Source of the DNA: UBA6170 sp034429975
Lineage (GTDB): Bacteria > Chloroflexota > Anaerolineae > Anaerolineales > Anaerolineaceae
NCBI GenBank assembly: GCA_034429975.1
Contig: DAOUFM010000064.1
Coordinates: forward strand, 62,001 to 126,000
DNA length: 64,000 bases
Reading direction: 5' to 3'
Position numbers and translations under genes: made by a program. The notes under the pieces were generated by a model. It was not told the DNA's origin. It saw nothing but the letters and a program-made list of their open reading frames with translations, and searched no databases. Below, piece by piece: positions 61,813 through 64,000 of the stretch; position 1 is the first letter of the stretch, and every line of letters starts with the position of its first letter.

Positions 61813-63468
61813 ATGACTGGCCCACGAATTGTAAAAGCTCCGCGAGGAACTCAACTGACTTGTAAATCCTGGCTTACTGAAGCTCCTTTTCGGATGATCC
61901 AAAATAACCTGGATCCTGAAGTGGCTGAAAAGCCAGAGGAACTGGTTGTGTATGGTGGCCGTGGTAAGGCTGCCCGTAACTGGGAAGCTTTTGATGCCAT
62001 CCTGGAAACTTTAAAAACATTAGAAGATGATCAAACCCTGCTGGTTCAGTCTGGGAAACCGGTAGCTGTTTTCCAATCTCACCCGGACGCACCCCGGGTT
62101 TTGATTGCCAATTCGAATCTGGTTCCTTTTTGGGCAACTCAAAAAGTTTTTGATGAATTGTCCCAAAAAGGACTGATGATGTATGGCCAGATGACGGCTG
62201 GGTCCTGGATTTACATTGGTACACAGGGGATTTTACAGGGCACCTATGAAACCTTAGGGGCGCTTGCCAGGCAACGAGGTTGGGGATCTCTCAAAGGAAA
62301 ACTGGTCCTGACAGCCGGTTTAGGCGGTATGGGAGGAGCCCAACCGTTGGCAATCACCATGAATGACGGCATTGGTTTGTGCGTAGAAGTTGATCCAGAG
62401 CGGGCTCAACGCCGCCAGGAAATTGGTTATGTTGATGTCGTGGTTGATACATTGGAAGAAGCCATGACCTTGATTGAGGAAGCAAAAGAAGAGGGTAAGC
62501 CGCTTTCAATCGGATTAATCGGAAACGCAGCCGATATTTTCCCAGAACTGGTTATGCGTGGCATCACACCGGATGTAGTAACCGATCAAACCTCCGCCCA
62601 TGATGTCTTGATGTATGTTCCAACCGGTTTAAGTATTGATCAAGCCGCTCAATTAAGAGAGCAGGACCCTAAGGAATATGAACGCCAGTCACTCAACTCC
62701 ATGTCACGGCATGTGGAAGCAATGCTGGAATTTCAACGGCGCGGCGCAGAAGTATTTGATTATGGGAATAACCTGCGGCAAAGAGCCTTTGATAACGGAG
62801 TAAAAGATGCATTTAATTTCCCCGGGTTTGTTCCGGCTTATATCCGCCCCTTGTTTTGTGAAGGCAAAGGACCCTTCCGTTGGGTCGCCTTGTCAGGAGA
62901 TCCAGAAGATATTTATCGAACTGACGAAGCCGTTGCCGAACTCTTTCCGGAAGATGAACACCTCCAGCGCTGGTTAAAGTTAGCCAAAGAGAAAGTTCCA
63001 TTTCAAGGGCTTCCTTCCAGAATTTGCTGGCTGGGTTATGGTGAAAGAATGCAAGCCGGGCTTAAATTTAATGAACTGGTGGCTAAAGGAATTGTAAAAG
63101 CACCTATTGTCATAGGTCGGGATCATCTGGATGCTGGTTCGGTCGCTTCACCCAACCGAGAAACCGAAGCAATGCTGGATGGCAGTGATGCGATCAGCGA
63201 CTGGCCGCTGCTTAACCTGATGATTAATGCGATAGGAGGAGCTACCTGGGTTTCGTTCCATCATGGCGGCGGCGTTGGGATCGGTTACAGCCAGCATGCC
63301 GGTATGGTGATTGTAGCTGATGGCACCCCGGAAGCTGCCAAACGTTTAGAGCGGGTTTTAACCTCTGACCCAGGCATGGGTATCGTGCGCCATGCAGATG
63401 CTGGTTATAATCAGGCAATTGAAGCAGCTAAAAAACATGGGCTTCATATTCCAATGCTGAAAGGATAG
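61813..63468 (+). CDS. hutU: Urocanate hydratase
   Basis: About 551 residues. The NAD-binding GLGGMGGAQPLAITMN and the active-site region DQTSAHDVLMYVP with FHHGGGVGIGYSQHAG are diagnostic. It adds water to urocanate in histidine degradation. The ATG at 61813 has GGAGG five bases upstream; the ATG at 61792 lies before that site. No hutH/I/F neighbours in the window. Confidence 0.96.
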   Translation: MTGPRIVKAPRGTQLTCKSWLTEAPFRMIQNNLDPEVAEKPEELVVYGGRGKAARNWEAFDAILETLKTLEDDQTLLVQSGKPVAVFQSHPDAPRVLIANSNLVPFWATQKVFDELSQKGLMMYGQMTAGSWIYIGTQGILQGTYETLGALARQRGWGSLKGKLVLTAGLGGMGGAQPLAITMNDGIGLCVEVDPERAQRRQEIGYVDVVVDTLEEAMTLIEEAKEEGKPLSIGLIGNAADIFPELVMRGITPDVVTDQTSAHDVLMYVPTGLSIDQAAQLREQDPKEYERQSLNSMSRHVEAMLEFQRRGAEVFDYGNNLRQRAFDNGVKDAFNFPGFVPAYIRPLFCEGKGPFRWVALSGDPEDIYRTDEAVAELFPEDEHLQRWLKLAKEKVPFQGLPSRICWLGYGERMQAGLKFNELVAKGIVKAPIVIGRDHLDAGSVASPNRETEAMLDGSDAISDWPLLNLMINAIGGATWVSFHHGGGVGIGYSQHAGMVIVADGTPEAAKRLERVLTSDPGMGIVRHADAGYNQAIEAAKKHGLHIPMLKG

Positions 63469-63472
63469 AAGG

Positions 63473-63832
63473 ATTAACCGCGGTTTACGCTTTTTTTGGT
63501 TTTTTGCATCAATTCTGATCGGATTTCTGATCGGGTTTTATTTTGGCTGGGTGAGAACACCTGCCAAAGTTTCCAGTACTCAAATTGCTAATTTAAGAAG
63601 TGATTACTTTACAGATTATGTTTTGATGGCAGCAGAATCTTATGAGCAGCATCAGAATCTGGAATATACGACCAGTCAACTGGTTTTATTGGGAAACGAA
63701 CATCCATTAAGGTATATTCAAAAAGCAATCATCATAGCCGAAGAGCTGAATTTCAGCCGGGACGATATTGAGAAATTAGCAGATTTGGCTCAGGTTTATC
63801 AATTACCAGCAGCATCTCCGGAGGCGCCATGA
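63473..63832 (+). CDS. Single-TM protein, likely non-ATG start
   Basis: The frame from GTG 63551 gives a 93-residue soluble piece, but in the same frame upstream there is a complete membrane helix (FFWFFASILIGFLIGFYFGW) back to a stop at 63458. No ATG, GTG or TTG exists there; ATT at 63473 follows AAAGGA by seven bases and is the best candidate start. The C-terminal half (SDYFTDYVLMAAESYEQHQ, EELNFSRDDIEKLADL) is helical. It overlaps the next gene by 4 bp. Confidence 0.6.
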   Translation: MNRGLRFFWFFASILIGFLIGFYFGWVRTPAKVSSTQIANLRSDYFTDYVLMAAESYEQHQNLEYTTSQLVLLGNEHPLRYIQKAIIIAEELNFSRDDIEKLADLAQVYQLPAASPEAP

Positions 63833-64000
63833 ACTCCCGATTTCAAAAGGAAAAGCGACAACCTCCATATTACCTGCTGACCGGTCTTCTTTTGGGGTTG
63901 GCACTCGGTTTTATTTTAACCATGGTGATCCTTCCGGTACAATATTCCAACGTCCCCCCGGAAACCCTTAATCCAACCGATAAAGATCGTTATCGTGTCA
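63829..64000 (+). CDS. Single-TM protein (truncated by window edge)
   Basis: ATG at 63829 overlaps the previous stop (ATGA). About 57 residues are visible: a basic N-terminus, a membrane helix (YYLLTGLLLGLALGFILTMV) and PVQYSNVPPETLNPTDKDRY. Its layout parallels the preceding gene, so the two may be tandem paralogues. The rest is outside the window. Confidence 0.65.
   Translation, partial: MNSRFQKEKRQPPYYLLTGLLLGLALGFILTMVILPVQYSNVPPETLNPTDKDRYRV

Noticed and set aside
1..64000. CRISPR arrays, tRNA or rRNA genes, insertion sequences, prophage
   Set aside because: No regularly spaced repeats, cloverleaf-like elements, transposase or phage genes are visible.

Overview
The window looks like chromosomal DNA of a Chloroflexota bacterium, most likely class Anaerolineae. 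This is judged from family content and style (sortase, lipoproteins with Pro/Thr-rich linkers, FmdB-, DUF3048-, DUF2085- and DUF4126-type proteins, moderate AT richness, frequent GTG/TTG starts, several leaderless promoters), not from a database search. I see no rRNA, tRNA, CRISPR array, insertion sequence or prophage. Genes are tightly packed on both strands and most can be assigned to a family.

Layout. 1-3.7 kb: truncated 7TM sensor, YgiT zinc finger, signal peptidase I, a secreted/zinc-ribbon membrane protein, sortase. 3.8-7.5 kb: a four-gene operon in which an IclR-type regulator fused to a flavin-binding (PPOX) domain precedes an NMT1-type ABC importer, with a perfect 10-bp inverted repeat directly before the first ATG. 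7.6-10.9 kb: deoC, a trans-editing AlaX, and a prolyl-tRNA-synthetase-like protein whose catalytic motifs are eroded while its editing (INS/YbaK) domain is kept. 10.9-14.5 kb: S9 peptidase, thioredoxin, GNAT, LysE exporter.

14.5-21.6 kb is the most striking region. A Tgt-like tRNA-guanine transglycosylase is translationally coupled to two tandem Arm/Rmt-like 16S rRNA methyltransferases (the m7G1405 family), followed by an RsmF-like m5C methyltransferase, RsmE, a YhhQ queuosine-precursor transporter and RsmI. By homology the rRNA enzymes act on the ribosomal decoding centre (positions 1402, 1405, 1407 and 1498 in E. coli numbering), and Tgt/YhhQ act on the tRNA wobble base. With the AlaX and ProRS-like genes upstream, this forms a translation-fidelity neighbourhood.

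21.9-35.7 kb: DUF2089 pair, rhomboid protease, gmk, FmdB, an HEXXH membrane protein, a MacAB-like efflux operon with a structured leader, pfkA, slyD, a 14-repeat TPR protein, pepT and a class V aminotransferase. 35.7-37.7 kb: a leaderless TetR gene and a GH13 glycosidase share an identical 16-bp palindromic operator. 37.7-46.4 kb: DegV, a CarH-like B12 photoreceptor regulator, a flavoprotein, MscL with a zinc-ribbon tail, HAD phosphatase, a DEAD-box helicase behind a leader terminator, an orphan DNA methyltransferase, and a compact promoter/small-peptide/hairpin locus. 46.4-64 kb: DUF3048 lipoprotein, DUF2085/DUF4126 membrane proteins, L,D-transpeptidase, two degenerate GGDEF proteins that keep the c-di-GMP-binding RxxD site, F420-type and flavin reductase-like proteins, two transporters, cyclophilin, CBS protein, hutU, and two tandem single-TM proteins, the second running off the end.
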